From Dialister hominis (lineage in GTDB: Bacteria > Bacillota > Negativicutes > Veillonellales > Dialisteraceae): 64,000 bases of DNA. The notes under the pieces are model-generated. The model searched no databases. It saw nothing but the letters and a program-made list of their open reading frames with translations, and was not told where the DNA came from. The position numbers and the translations under genes are program-made. Positions 15,732 to 25,251 of the stretch are shown here, piece after piece. The first letter of the stretch is position 1; each line of letters opens with the position of its first letter. The stretch is taken from positions 1,953,501-2,017,500 of the forward strand of contig NZ_AP019697.1 in the NCBI RefSeq assembly GCF_007164725.1, given 5' to 3'.

Positions 15732-17193
15732 GGCTCTTCACGGAAATTTGGGGGATGAATAATTTTTAGGTAAAGAATGGAATCGGATAAGGGTAAAGAA
15801 ATAATCCATGTTTCGGTACCCATATCCGATTCTTTTTAGTACCTTGATCTTATTATTGAATCCTTCAAGCTTCCCCGTATTGATAGGATACAGGGCATGA
15901 GCAGCCAGTCCCTTGATTCGCTTCTACTTTTGCCGGGCAAACTTTACCAGGGCAGGAATCCCGCTCTCCAGTCCAGCCTGAATCCATTTTGTTTATCCGG
16001 CGAGAGCTTCTTCATAGTCAGTCAATGTGAACAGATGAGTCATCTCCTGCTTCATGGCATAACAAATCGCCAAAGCCCTATGCTCGCTCAGGATATCCAA
16101 CAGATGAGTTTTCTGCCTTTCATTCAGGTGGTCGTCCTTCTTTAACAGTATCCATCGGGATTTCTTCAATTCGGTATAAAGCTTCCTTTCTTCATGGCTC
16201 TTTTCCCTGGACATCTTCTGGAGCTCTGGATTATTAGTTTCTTTCGTATATTCCTTTAATGCTTCTGCTTCCTGCCTATGCTTTTGTGCTTCCTCCAGGC
16301 GCACGGCTCCCATAACATCACGCCCAAACTGTGCCTGCATATGGTACCGGTCATAAACGATGGGGGCCTTCGGACAATATTTCTGGAACAGCCTGTTAAA
16401 GGATGCGTTCATATCCATGGCCACCGCTTTTAGCCTGGAAAGAAGCGAAAGGCCAATGCTCTTAAAGAAGTGCTCAAAATCTGCCATGGAGCGGCCCAGG
16501 CCGGCCCACAAGATGAATCCCGTTTCCAAATCCATAACGCAGGTGGCATAGCGATGGCCCTTATGGATAGCGAACTCATCTACGGCCAAATACCGTGGGC
16601 GATAGTTACTTTTCTTCAGGCAGGTTTCAAAGGCAGCCAACGCCTTATCCATGATATGCTTTTGTATTTTCTGTATGGTACTCCAATGTACAGAGAGCAT
16701 GGCCGAAATGGCAGAAATGGATGTATGACACTTAAGCAGATGGATAATCCACAAGGCCATATCCCCAGTAACGCGTGTGAAAGGGCATTGGCAGGGGATA
16801 TCTTCCGTTATGGTCTCCCCGCAGGATGTGCAGCGAAATCTGTGCCCCGAGAACTCTATATACTTCTTTTGCTTAGGAAGATCTGGAAAATCCTTGATGA
16901 GTACAGAAAAAGCCCCATAACTATACATACGGGAGTGACAGTGCGGACAGGAAAAATCTCTGGCAGTCCGTAGACTGGTAACTCGGGTATGGCAATGAGG
17001 ATTTGGATGGTTAGTGATATTTTCTGTGCGATAATATTGACAATTAAAAGTGATTTCATTATGGTAATAAAAGAGCATTATTCGACCTCCGTGCGTAGTT
17101 TTAGGCAACTTACATTTTGGAGTAGATAATGCTCTTTTTCAATGCCAATTTTATATGTTATTATTTTTATCCCACAAGAAAGCGTGAAGAACC
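15732..17193 (-). mobile_element. ISL3-family insertion sequence, copy 2 (decayed)
   Basis: 1462 bp, same length and nearly the same sequence as copy 1, in opposite orientation. Ends are GGCTCTTCACG (15732-15742) and CGTGAAGAACC (17183-17193); the latter has one change from copy 1. The flanking 8-mers (ATTTTTTA and TAAAAAAA) do not match, so no target duplication is visible. The transposase carries an in-frame stop. Confidence 0.92.
15738..17078 (-). pseudogene. ISL3 transposase with internal stop
   Basis: Same reading frame and start as the intact copy (ATG 17078 after GGAGG), but the Trp codon TGG found in copy 1 after EEALAG is TAA here (15993-15995), ending the protein at about residue 361. 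The C-terminal ~84 codons, which carry the catalytic Glu, continue in frame after the stop. A few other substitutions relative to copy 1 are scattered along the gene. Probably inactive, though it could be moved by the copy 1 transposase. Confidence 0.88.
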
Positions 17194-17242
17194 TAAAAAA
17201 AGAGCGGATCCAACGGCAAGAGCTTCCCCCGCCCTCACCATC

Positions 17243-17273
17243 AAAAAAAGACCACATCTCTGCGGTCTTTTTT
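17243..17273 (-). terminator. Terminator after divIVA
   Basis: AAAAAAGACC, eight-base loop, GCGGTCTTTTTT; A- and T-rich on both sides so it can work in both directions. It lies 9 bases beyond the divIVA stop. Confidence 0.75.
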
Positions 17274-17281
17274 GATTGATT

Positions 17282-17809
17282 TTATTTTTCTTCGTCTTCC
17301 GCTGCTTCTGTTTCAGCTTCTGCGAAGGATTCCTGTGCTGCGCCGTCGCCGAGGGGGGCTTTCATGCGGTCGAGTTCATCGATTGCTGCGAGGGCGAGTT
17401 CGAGGTCTTTTCTGATCTTGCCTACGTAGGATTTCATGTTGCCTTCGGTCTGCATCATGTTGTGAATGAGGGTGCGGCGGTAGTCCTGCGCGTCTTTGAT
17501 CTGCTTTTCGCTGTCGGCCTTGGCGTTGGCGATGAGGATGTCTGCGTTTCTGCGCGCGTTCTTCTTCACGTTTTCAGCGGTGTCTTTGGCGAGCTGCAGG
17601 GTGGCAGTCATTGTTTCGGAGATCTTTTCATAATTGGCCAGTTTTGCTTTCATCTGGTCAAGTTTTTCTTCCATTTCGCGGTGTTCACGGTAAATGCGTT
17701 CGTAGTCAGCGACGATCTGGTTCAGGAAATCATTGACTTCCTCTTCGCTGTAACCACGGACGGTGGCTTTCGTGAACTGCTTATTATGGATGTCCATTGG
17801 TGTAATCAT
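17282..17809 (-). CDS. divIVA: DivIVA domain protein
   Basis: 175 residues. The N-terminal ITPMDIHNKQFTKATVRGYS-EEEVNDFL pattern is the membrane-curvature-binding DivIVA head, followed by a long coiled coil (about residues 40-145) and an acidic tail rich in Glu and Ala. DivIVA proteins mark division sites or poles and recruit partners. The start is ATG 17809 with AAGGAGG upstream; the frame is open to 17884 without a ribosome site. It is the first gene after the ISL3 copy on this side and appears monocistronic. The exact partner in this diderm lineage is unknown. Confidence 0.9.
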   Translation of the reverse strand: MITPMDIHNKQFTKATVRGYSEEEVNDFLNQIVADYERIYREHREMEEKLDQMKAKLANYEKISETMTATLQLAKDTAENVKKNARRNADILIANAKADSEKQIKDAQDYRRTLIHNMMQTEGNMKSYVGKIRKDLELALAAIDELDRMKAPLGDGAAQESFAEAETEAAEDEEK

Positions 17810-17963
17810 AATTTGCCTCCTTGGGGGGAATTCTTTCCCCATTTTACTGTCTATCCGGCGTTTCGGCAAATTCTTTTTTGTCAAAGCGTAAAGATAGCAT
17901 GAAAATTACCCATCCCTTTTGCTTTTTCCCTTACAGAAATGGAAGTACTGTGCATTACTGTAT

Positions 17964-18449
17964 TTATCGTCTTTCCAGGCGACAGCGCATGAAGATTTTC
18001 CCGAAGAGCCATGCGGTAGCGGCGGTATAGATCATGCCAGGAGCGGCTGCGATGAGCATGACTTCAAGCCCCTTCCCCAGGAGGAAGTACATGAGGACGC
18101 GGGCAGCGGCGCTTCCCACGGGACCGGAAATCACGTAGAATACGCGGCTGTCTCCAAGCGCCAGCCATACAAGGCCGACGACGACGCGGAATGTCATGGC
18201 GACGGCGACGTTCAGGATGGTCGCGGTCCCCATCGTCATGCTTAAGAGGGATGCGAGGATCCCTGCAATCAGGTATTTCTTAAATCCAAAGACGCCACAG
18301 ATGGCGACGGCAATCGGGGCTGAGAGCTGGAACTCCGTCCCCGGGACAAGGCCCGGGATGCGGAAGACTCCGCTGACGGCTATGAGAACGGCGAGCATCG
18401 CTGTCTCACAGATATCCACGATCCATTGTCTCTCTCCTGTCACGGTCAT
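17964..18449 (-). CDS. Small polytopic membrane protein in the biotin operon
   Basis: 161 residues with about five hydrophobic segments. Features include GLVPGTEFQLSAPIAVAI and GFKKYLIAGILASLLSMTMG. Size, helix number and small-residue-rich helices resemble substrate-binding (S) components of ECF vitamin transporters, but I cannot assign it to BioY or another named family. It starts 19 bases after bioF, in the same direction, so it is probably the last gene of the bioW-bioF operon and may move biotin or a precursor; that is inference from position only. Confidence 0.6.
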   Translation of the reverse strand: MTVTGERQWIVDICETAMLAVLIAVSGVFRIPGLVPGTEFQLSAPIAVAICGVFGFKKYLIAGILASLLSMTMGTATILNVAVAMTFRVVVGLVWLALGDSRVFYVISGPVGSAAARVLMYFLLGKGLEVMLIAAAPGMIYTAATAWLFGKIFMRCRLERR

Positions 18450-18468
18450 AAGGTGCTCCTTTCGATGG

Positions 18469-19632
18469 CTAGGGCAGGGGGAAATGCGCTTTCATGACCG
18501 CAACGGCGCGGTCCAGTTCTTCTTTCGTGTGAGCCGCGGTCACGGTCAGGCGGATGCGGCTCGTCCCGGCGGGCACCGTCGGCGGACGGATAGCAGAGAG
18601 AAGGATGCCTTCCTCAATGCATCGGGAGGCGTATGCGAGCGTCTTTTCCTCTTCGCTCAGTATGATGGGAATGATCGGAGTGTCGCTTGGTTCTACGGGA
18701 ATCCCCGCTTCTGCCAGCTTCTCCTTCATGTACCGGGTATTCTCCATCAAGCGTCCCACGAAGCGCTCCGGCTCGCGCTCCAGAAGGCGTAAAGCTGCCA
18801 GCGCCGTCATCCCGGTCACGGCTGAGATGGACGTAGAGAAAATGAACGGCCTTGAAACGTTCCTCAGGTAATCGCAGATTTCCCTTGAAGCAGCTGCATA
18901 GCCGCCCTCAGCACCGAGCGCCTTGGACAGCGTCCCCACCTGGATATCTATGCCAGAGACGTGGAAATGCTCCGCAGAGCCTCTTCCCGTCTCGCCGATC
19001 ACGCCGACGCCGTGCGCATCATCGACGATGAGGCAGGCATTGTATTTTTCCTTAAGGCGGATCAGGTCCGGGACCGGCGCGATGTCCCCGTCCATCGAGA
19101 ACACCCCGTCTGTCACGATGAAACGCTGCCCGCTCACAGGCGTATTCTTCAGAAGTTCTTCCAGAGCAGCCATATCCGAATGCGGATAAATGACCGTGCG
19201 GGCGCGGGAAATCCTGCATCCGTCGACAATGGAAGCATGGTTCAGTGCGTCCGAGAAAATGATATCGTCCTTGCCGCCGAGGGCATAGAGGACGCCCAGG
19301 TTTGTCATGTAGCCTGTATTGAAAATGACGGCATCTTCCGCATGCTTGAAGGAAGCGAGCTCCTTTTCCAGATCCGAGAGTTCAAAGACAGCACCCGATG
19401 TCAGACGCGCGCCGCCCGAGCCCGTGCCCCAGCGTACGGCATCCCTGGCCGCTTCCTGGACCTCCTGTTCATGCGTCATGCCAAGGTAATCATTCGAATT
19501 AAAGACAATGCACTCCGAACCGTCGCGGCGGACGCCCTTCGACGCCGTCACCATGCGGAGATCCTGCACTTTGCGGAAGCGCCCACCTTCGCGGATTTCA
19601 TCCAGCACCTTTCCCATATTTTCAAGTTTCAT
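18469..19632 (-). CDS. bioF: 8-amino-7-oxononanoate synthase
   Basis: 387 residues; PLP-dependent alpha-oxoamine synthase joining pimeloyl-CoA and alanine. Motifs: FNSNDYLGM (about 43-51), GTGSGGARLTSG, LNHASIVDGCR, IVDDAHGVGVIG and the PLP-binding Lys in TLSKALGAEGG. The fold is shared with glycine C-acetyltransferase; bioW next door favours the BioF assignment. Its start overlaps the bioW stop by 11 bases, suggesting coupling. Confidence 0.92.
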   Translation of the reverse strand: MKLENMGKVLDEIREGGRFRKVQDLRMVTASKGVRRDGSECIVFNSNDYLGMTHEQEVQEAARDAVRWGTGSGGARLTSGAVFELSDLEKELASFKHAEDAVIFNTGYMTNLGVLYALGGKDDIIFSDALNHASIVDGCRISRARTVIYPHSDMAALEELLKNTPVSGQRFIVTDGVFSMDGDIAPVPDLIRLKEKYNACLIVDDAHGVGVIGETGRGSAEHFHVSGIDIQVGTLSKALGAEGGYAAASREICDYLRNVSRPFIFSTSISAVTGMTALAALRLLEREPERFVGRLMENTRYMKEKLAEAGIPVEPSDTPIIPIILSEEEKTLAYASRCIEEGILLSAIRPPTVPAGTSRIRLTVTAAHTKEELDRAVAVMKAHFPLP

Positions 19633-20386
19633 TTGATAACCTCACCAATACCGTCTGATTCTGCATATAGTCTTCATAAAGAGCAACATCTGTCCCGTGC
19701 TTCACGAAGAAAACGCGCCCGCCGACCGGGTCGCCCTTGTCCTTCATCACCGTAATGCGGCCATAGCCGTGAAGCGGCGAGCCGACGTAGCCCGTCACAT
19801 AGTCCGGATCATCCGACCAGCAAAGCTCGGCTACCGTGCCGGGTCCGTGAGCCACCTTCGATGCCAGGACAAGCGCTTCACGCGGATGATCGCCGCCAAG
19901 ACCCTTGCCGCGCATCTTTGCTTCATACTCAGCCGTGTCAGCGCTGTCCATATTGCTGCAGCGGACCCCGCGCTCTCCGCGGCCATCGAGCCTTTCGCCC
20001 GTCTCCGCATCCATCACGATTGCGCCCCTCATGCTGTCTTCCAGTGCTTCCAGAGAAGCGATGCCCCGCCTGGCCGCCAAAGGAGAAACACCCGCGCGGA
20101 TGAGCTCAGCCTCCGCTGCCCTGTGTCCCTCGGACTTCTCGCTCGTGTCGATCTGGTAAAGCGGAAGCATCAGGCAGTACGAAACCGCCGCATCCGGCAC
20201 CTCTTCCACCTTCACCTGAATGAAATCCGCGCATCCTCTCTCATGCTCCCTTGCACGGCGCATCATGGAAATCACCGTCTCATCCACCAGATCCTCAGAA
20301 ACAATCCGCTCCGCTCCAGAAATGTGGCGCCCGCCCTTGCCATGGGTCCCGCCCAGGCTCGAACGCATCTTCACACTGTACAACAT
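19622..20386 (-). CDS. bioW: 6-carboxyhexanoate-CoA ligase (pimeloyl-CoA synthetase)
   Basis: 254 residues, usual BioW length. The N terminus MLYSVKMRSS followed by GKGGRHISGAERIV is the family signature, and conserved SYCLMLPLYQ and HGYGRI stretches follow. BioW activates pimelate to pimeloyl-CoA, the route to biotin used by B. subtilis and many anaerobes instead of BioC/BioH. GGAGA lies about 6 bases before ATG 20386. It is the first gene of the operon; a probable BirA site sits upstream. Confidence 0.93.
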   Translation of the reverse strand: MLYSVKMRSSLGGTHGKGGRHISGAERIVSEDLVDETVISMMRRAREHERGCADFIQVKVEEVPDAAVSYCLMLPLYQIDTSEKSEGHRAAEAELIRAGVSPLAARRGIASLEALEDSMRGAIVMDAETGERLDGRGERGVRCSNMDSADTAEYEAKMRGKGLGGDHPREALVLASKVAHGPGTVAELCWSDDPDYVTGYVGSPLHGYGRITVMKDKGDPVGGRVFFVKHGTDVALYEDYMQNQTVLVRLSNET

Positions 20387-20517
20387 TTACGGTCTCCTTT
20401 GTCAACTTGCATTGTTATTATTGTCAACCTTATGGGTAAAAAAATATGCCGAAGCATCGCTCCGGTTCCATATATCTACTTTATTTCTTTCTATTATTTA
20501 ATAGTAACAGGACTCTT

Positions 20518-20550
20518 TTGTCAAGGTGTTTGAATGTGCGATGTTAACAA
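20518..20550 (-). promoter_or_regulatory. Probable BirA operator of the biotin operon
   Basis: TTGTCAAGG (20518-20526), 15-bp spacer, TGTTAACAA (20542-20550): an inverted pair fitting the known bacterial BirA box (TTGTnAACC, 14-16 bp spacer, GGTTnACAA). The left half-site read on the minus strand contains TTGACA, which could be a -35 with TTAAAT 17 bp downstream (20495-20500), so BirA binding would block the promoter. Two further TTGTCAAC direct repeats lie at about 20399-20430 just before bioW. Confidence 0.65.
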
Positions 20551-20594
20551 AATAACTAAAACGCATGTGCAGGGATTCAAAAGAGCCTCCATGT

Positions 20595-20629
20595 AAAAAG
20601 GACTTCCGCAGGCGTAGGAAGTCCTTTTT
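20595..20629 (-). terminator. Symmetrical terminator
   Basis: AAAAAGGACTTCC, loop of nine bases, GGAAGTCCTTTTT. It would end the candidate RNA transcribed from 21090 on the minus strand and insulate the biotin promoter. Confidence 0.8.
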
Positions 20630-21090
20630 AAGGTGTGTTGCAGGCACCTTTGCTGCCCAGCCCTGGGGGAGGTTCTCCCGGCCGCGTCTCCGCCCTCGAG
20701 AAGGGAAGTGAAGCGAAGACCCCGCCCGGTAGATAGGGATGGACTTTATAGAATGCCCTTCAAATCCAGCGGGGATCGCCGCTGGATTCATTGGACTCAT
20801 TCCCTGTACCAGTTTTTCTATTTCAAGAAATGAGCTTTCGCCATTTCATCATGTCATCTTCCATCCGCTGCATAGAACAAGAGCTTCCATGACAGCCGCT
20901 CTCATTCTGCAGGAACCGTCCCCCGCGCGGCGCATCCCCCGATGCACGCCGCGGACGATTTGTGGATGTTCTCCTTCTGACTAACGAAACCCGCTGGCAG
21001 GAAACAGTCGGCGCGTCCTTGCATGACACGGCCCGCCCCTGCCGCCTTCCCCCGGGATAAGCAGCAAGGCCATGTCTTGACGCTTCGTTG
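20595..21090 (-). ncRNA. Candidate structured non-coding RNA, about 495 nt
   Basis: No convincing ORF exists here, yet a near-consensus minus-strand promoter (21097-21126) and a strong terminator (20595-20629) delimit about 495 bases. The interior is GC-rich and palindromic: a perfect 10-bp stem AATCCAGCGG/CCGCTGGATT (20763-20788) with flanking GAATG/CATTC pairing, and a GTCTTCGC/GCGGAGAC pair farther on. I looked for and did not find hallmarks of RNase P RNA, tmRNA, SRP RNA or common riboswitches. It could be a long leader RNA or a new RNA class. Confidence 0.45.
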
Positions 21091-21096
21091 ATACTA

Positions 21097-21126
21097 AGTA
21101 TACATTTTCTTTACAAAAGCAGTCAA
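21097..21126 (-). promoter_or_regulatory. Promoter of the candidate RNA
   Basis: Minus strand: TTGACT (21121-21126), 18-bp spacer, TATACT (21097-21102). Predicted start near 21090. Confidence 0.6.
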
Positions 21127-22080
21127 TATGATATACCATACATTAATATTTGATTTAAATCTCCCCTTTTTTCATCATTTCCATGCAAGAATACGCATGT
21201 TAGAAATAAAATTCCCATTCTCAATAAAGTCAAAAATCGAATTATTTTGTTTGAATTTATTCTGGATAAACAGTCAGAAAGTATACGGCTTTATCAAAAT
21301 GACGTTGCCTTTTAAATCTATTTTAAAATTATGTTTTAGAATAAAAGCCAGTATTCCCGTTATAGTTTGAAATATTTCCTTGATATTCCTAAATGCAGCA
21401 TATTCTATATAGGCTCTTTTAAAAATAAGAGTACCGAATCATTTTTATCAAAATATCAATTAGAATCAGACATTTCGCGTAAAGTCTATGCCTCTTAGCC
21501 CCGTCTTTACCGGACTTTATCAAAAAATCAGATCAAAGTCCCCATTTTCATTTAGGTGAATACCATCGACTAAAACTCGTGTATATCCTGCAACCTATGA
21601 AATGAGAGGGATTGATAGAAGAAATCACAGAGCTATGAAAAAAGCAAACGATATTGGGAATGGGAGAGGAAGATGGAGGAAAATGCATTTCCACGAGCGA
21701 AGCGAGGTTTAAGGGTGTTAACCTTGCTCCGAAAGGAGAAGGTGGCAGCGTAGCTGACGAATGAGATGTAGTTCCATCAGCCGCCAGGCTGGTTTTGCGG
21801 TTTTTATGAGGTGGTTCATCTCCCAGGCTGCAAGCCGGCTGTATGGTTTTTCATCTTTTTCATATAAAATGCTAAAACCGCACAACCTCGCTCTGCTCGA
21901 TGAACCTTTTATAAAAACCAATGAATACTGCACCCCTTTCGTCAGCAACAGTTAAATGATAGGCTGACCGCCCTTCCCCGCTGAGGCAGGGCAAAACCTT
22001 CCGCACCGGCACGTACCGCCATGTTACTGCGATGTACTGAGTTTTGATTTCCACGAGCCTTCCGAAATGAAATTCCACAC
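21127..22080. other. Gene-poor intergenic region
   Basis: About 950 bases. 21127-21480 is AT-rich with only short unconvincing ORFs. 21600-22060 contains short palindromic pieces (around 21695-21715, 21770-21795, 21825-21845) and a 24-bp sequence (21913-21936) found inverted at 27743-27766. No gene is supported. Confidence 0.6.
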
Positions 22081-22112
22081 AAAAAAGCCTCCCGCGCACT
22101 TGGGAGGCTTTT
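22081..22112 (-). terminator. Terminator after the autotransporter gene
   Basis: AAAAAAGCCTCCC, short loop, GGGAGGCTTTT, about 40 bases beyond the adhesin stop. Confidence 0.8.
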
Positions 22113-22150
22113 CTGCTTTTCCTTTGTTCAGAGTCAGGCTTTTTATTATT

Positions 22151-25100
22151 TTATACGCCGACTTTCGCGGCAAGTTTTGCGATGATCTGCTGCTGTTTTT
22201 CGTTGATTTCCTTCTGTTCTTTGAGCATGGTTTCGAGCTGGCCGATTCTCTGATCCTGGGAGACCAGTTTCTTGTCCTGTTCAGCGACGTGTTTCTTGAG
22301 GCTTGTCAGTTCTTTGGCTGCTTCACCTGGGTAGACCTTCTTTACATTTCCTCTTTCACCGACTTTGAAGGAGGCGCCGACGGTAACCATGTTATCGTTG
22401 TAACCTACGGTCGTTCCCAAAGAGAGAAGCGTGTCGTCATTCGGATGGTAGAAAGCGCCGAGGGCGAGGGCCTGCTGGTCTTTGTAGGAACCACCGGAGA
22501 CGGCGACGTTTTACTTGCTGTCCGGATCATAGTCGACCGGATGAAGGCCCGCCAGAGCGGCTGCACCTGCGCCGACTTCATTGACACGGTGATCGAGGTC
22601 GCCTACGCGGTTGTCGAGCTGTGTCAGGTGGGTCGTGTTATTGGTAATGCTGCCCTTGAGTTCATGAATCTGCGAGCCGTTGACGGCGTCCGTGGACGAT
22701 GCGGAAATTTCTCCAGTCGCGACGTTTGTCACTTTCCTGCCGCCTGCATTGATGCCGCCCGACGTCATGGACGGACCGCCCTTTATGGTGACGCCATCGT
22801 TATTGATGGTAGTATTTCCTGCTTTGACGCTGTCGACGGTGATGTCTTTCTTGAGCGATACTTTCAGCGAATCTCCGGAAATACTGGTTTCCGTATTCGT
22901 GCTGTCCCCAAGGATCGAGAGGGTGCCCTTCGGGGAAATCGATGCGCTGTTCCCGTCGTCTGCCTTGAAGCTGGTCGGGTCCGTGACGTTCCTGATCACG
23001 ACGACTTCACCATTATCGACACTTGTATTACTGTCCGAGGTAATTGGAAGAATCGTCGTCCCGCCGGAATTAGCGCCCGATGTTCCTGTATTTCCTGCGC
23101 CCGCAGTGCCTGCCGTGTCTGCAGTGGCCAGGCTGGAATGCGTCGTGACTGCTGTTTTCGTATTCGTTCCTGCGGCCGTATTTCCTACGCTGGCGGATGT
23201 ATGGCCCGTCTCGGATGTGGTGCCTGTGATATTCGCGCTGATGGTGTACATACCGTCAGACGTCTTGATGACCTGGATGCCGTTGCCTGCCTTGATATTT
23301 GGCTGCGTCGCATTCTGCCGGGCGAAGACAACCTTCTTCAGCTGCGCCACGTTGACGGCATCGGTGTCCTGCGTGCCAGCTGCGACGCCCGTGATCTGAC
23401 GGGTGATGCCTTTGGAAATATCGCCGACAGAAACGGCGCCTCTTGTCGATTTCCAGGCCGGGGACGTATTCAGGGAAAGAAGATTTGTCAGCGGATCATA
23501 GCCTGCATAACCAGCTGCCGTACCTGCCACAGAGCCCGAACCGAAGGCCGCGCCGCCAGAGGCTGTCGCATAGGAATTGTAACCGACAGCGACGATATCA
23601 TCGCTTGTCATCTGCGTCGCATTGCTGTCTGCCGACCCGATGACGACGGAACGGTCAGCGTTGGAAAGGTAACGGTTGTCGCCGATGACCTGCGACATCT
23701 TCGAAACAAGAACAGTATTGGCTGAACCTATAGAAGTGACATTCTGCACATTGATGGCTGAATTACCATAACCGATTTGGATATCTTTTGCATTTTCTGC
23801 TGCACCATCCGTAGTGGACAAAACATTATTCACGCCGAACATCTGCGACAGGTTTGTATTCGTTGCACGGTTCCTATCGCCCAAAACCTGCGTCTTATCT
23901 GCATTCGTCACGCCATTGACAGCGCCGAGGGCAGAAACATGCTGCACGGCGGATGCCGTATTTCCCACACCGGACAAGATATTGGATGCGCTTGGCGTCT
24001 TCTCTGTCCCGGTGATGGAATTCTTAGCGCCTGCTATCAGAGAGGAATTGACATAAGAAGCGCTGTTTGTATCACCAATCATGACGCTGCCTTTGGTGTT
24101 CTCCACATTGGCGTTGTCATCCATGACAATGGAGCTTGTTACATAGCTTCCCTTGCTGCCCGTTCCGATGACCGTCGTATTGTTTGCTCTCGTGAAACTA
24201 TTGTTGTATCCGTCGATCATGACATACTTGTCGCTATCAAATAGGCCGTTTTGGCCCTTAAGTTCATTCCCTGTACCAAGGACCTGGGCAAAGGATACGC
24301 TGTCGACCTTGTTCCCATTTCCGATGGCCATGACAGCGCCGCCTGGATTTTTTTGGCTCCGTCAATGATTGCATCCTGCATGGCTTTTGGAGAATCAAGC
24401 GGCTGGCTCAGAATCATCGTTGCCGAAGTGACTCCCCATGTATTTTTCACCTCATTGCCCGTGCCGATGGCGATGGTTCCGCTGCTGTTATTGACACGGT
24501 TTCCCGTCCCGATGATGGAGTTTTCCGCGCCGGAATGAGGAAAGGCGGCAATCGATTCATTGGAGTTCAAGGAACCGACGACAGTGCCAAATGCATTCTT
24601 ATATCCATCAAGAATGGTATCGACCACATGGAGTTCCTGATACTGGCTCGACTGCACATCGTAGCTGCCATAGGTCGTCGTGAACATGCCGTTTGCATAC
24701 GAATTCGTGCCGACCGTCGTCGAGGCCACACCTAGCTGCCTGCCGGCTGCAGGGCTGAAGCCGTACGTGCTGAATTCCGATCCCTTCGTATCCCCGATCT
24801 CCACATCCGCTCCCAGATTATGCGCGCCGATTTCAATCGATCCTGCCCTTGCGAAAGAATTCGTGCCGATGGCAATTCCTTCCGGCAGATTTTCCTTCGC
24901 TTCCGTGTTGCCAGCTATGGTGTAACCAAATCTGTCATCATCTTTGCCTCTCTCCTTGCCATATCCGAAGGAAAGAAGTGCCTCCTCCGTTCGTGTGCTC
25001 AGATCGATCTTCGCATTATTTCCAATGGCGATACTCATGCCCTTCGGGCGGGTATTGACCGGATCCATGCCATATTAGATAAATGCCCCCTGGCCCTTTA

Positions 25101-25251
25101 CGATATCATTGGAGGGTGCAGCCTGCGCAGGCAGCGCCGCACTCGTACAAAGCAAAAGGGCGCAGACAGAAGCAAGGAAAAGGCGTACCTTTTCCCCCTG
25201 ACATCTGCTGCGTCTGGAAATACGTGCATTAAAACTACTCTTCGAAATCAT
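22151..25251 (-). pseudogene. Trimeric autotransporter adhesin (YadA/Hia-like), broken
   Basis: Starts at ATG 25251 with a signal peptide of about 45 residues ending AALPAQAA, then a long passenger with many left-handed-roll head repeats (AIGNNA, AIGTNSFA, VIGSAD, AVGYNSYA), neck/stalk segments (DAVNVAQLK, DAVNGSQIHEL), a YadA-type membrane anchor (LHPVDYDPDSK..., TVGASFKVG) and then a charged coiled-coil tail of about 55 residues. Three lesions: in-frame TAA at 25075-25077, a frameshift in an A7 run near 24345-24351 (eight A's would restore the frame), and in-frame TAA at 22511-22513 within the anchor. Such proteins form outer-membrane trimers for adhesion. As sequenced it cannot give a full product. 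Confidence 0.88.

Noticed and set aside
2705..17201. Composite ISL3 transposon carrying the aro operon
   Set aside because: Copy 1 has its own matching 8-bp duplication on both sides and the outer flanks of the pair do not match, so separate insertions are the simpler reading.
20498..20800. 100-codon minus-strand ORF overlapping the biotin operator and terminator
   Set aside because: It runs through a strong terminator and a probable operator and lacks a ribosome site.
20595..21090. RNase P RNA, tmRNA, SRP RNA or cobalamin riboswitch
   Set aside because: The conserved core sequences of these RNAs were looked for on both strands and not found, so no named family is claimed.
21128..21370. 80-codon plus-strand ORF in AT-rich DNA
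   Set aside because: No ribosome site and random-looking composition; not supported as a gene.
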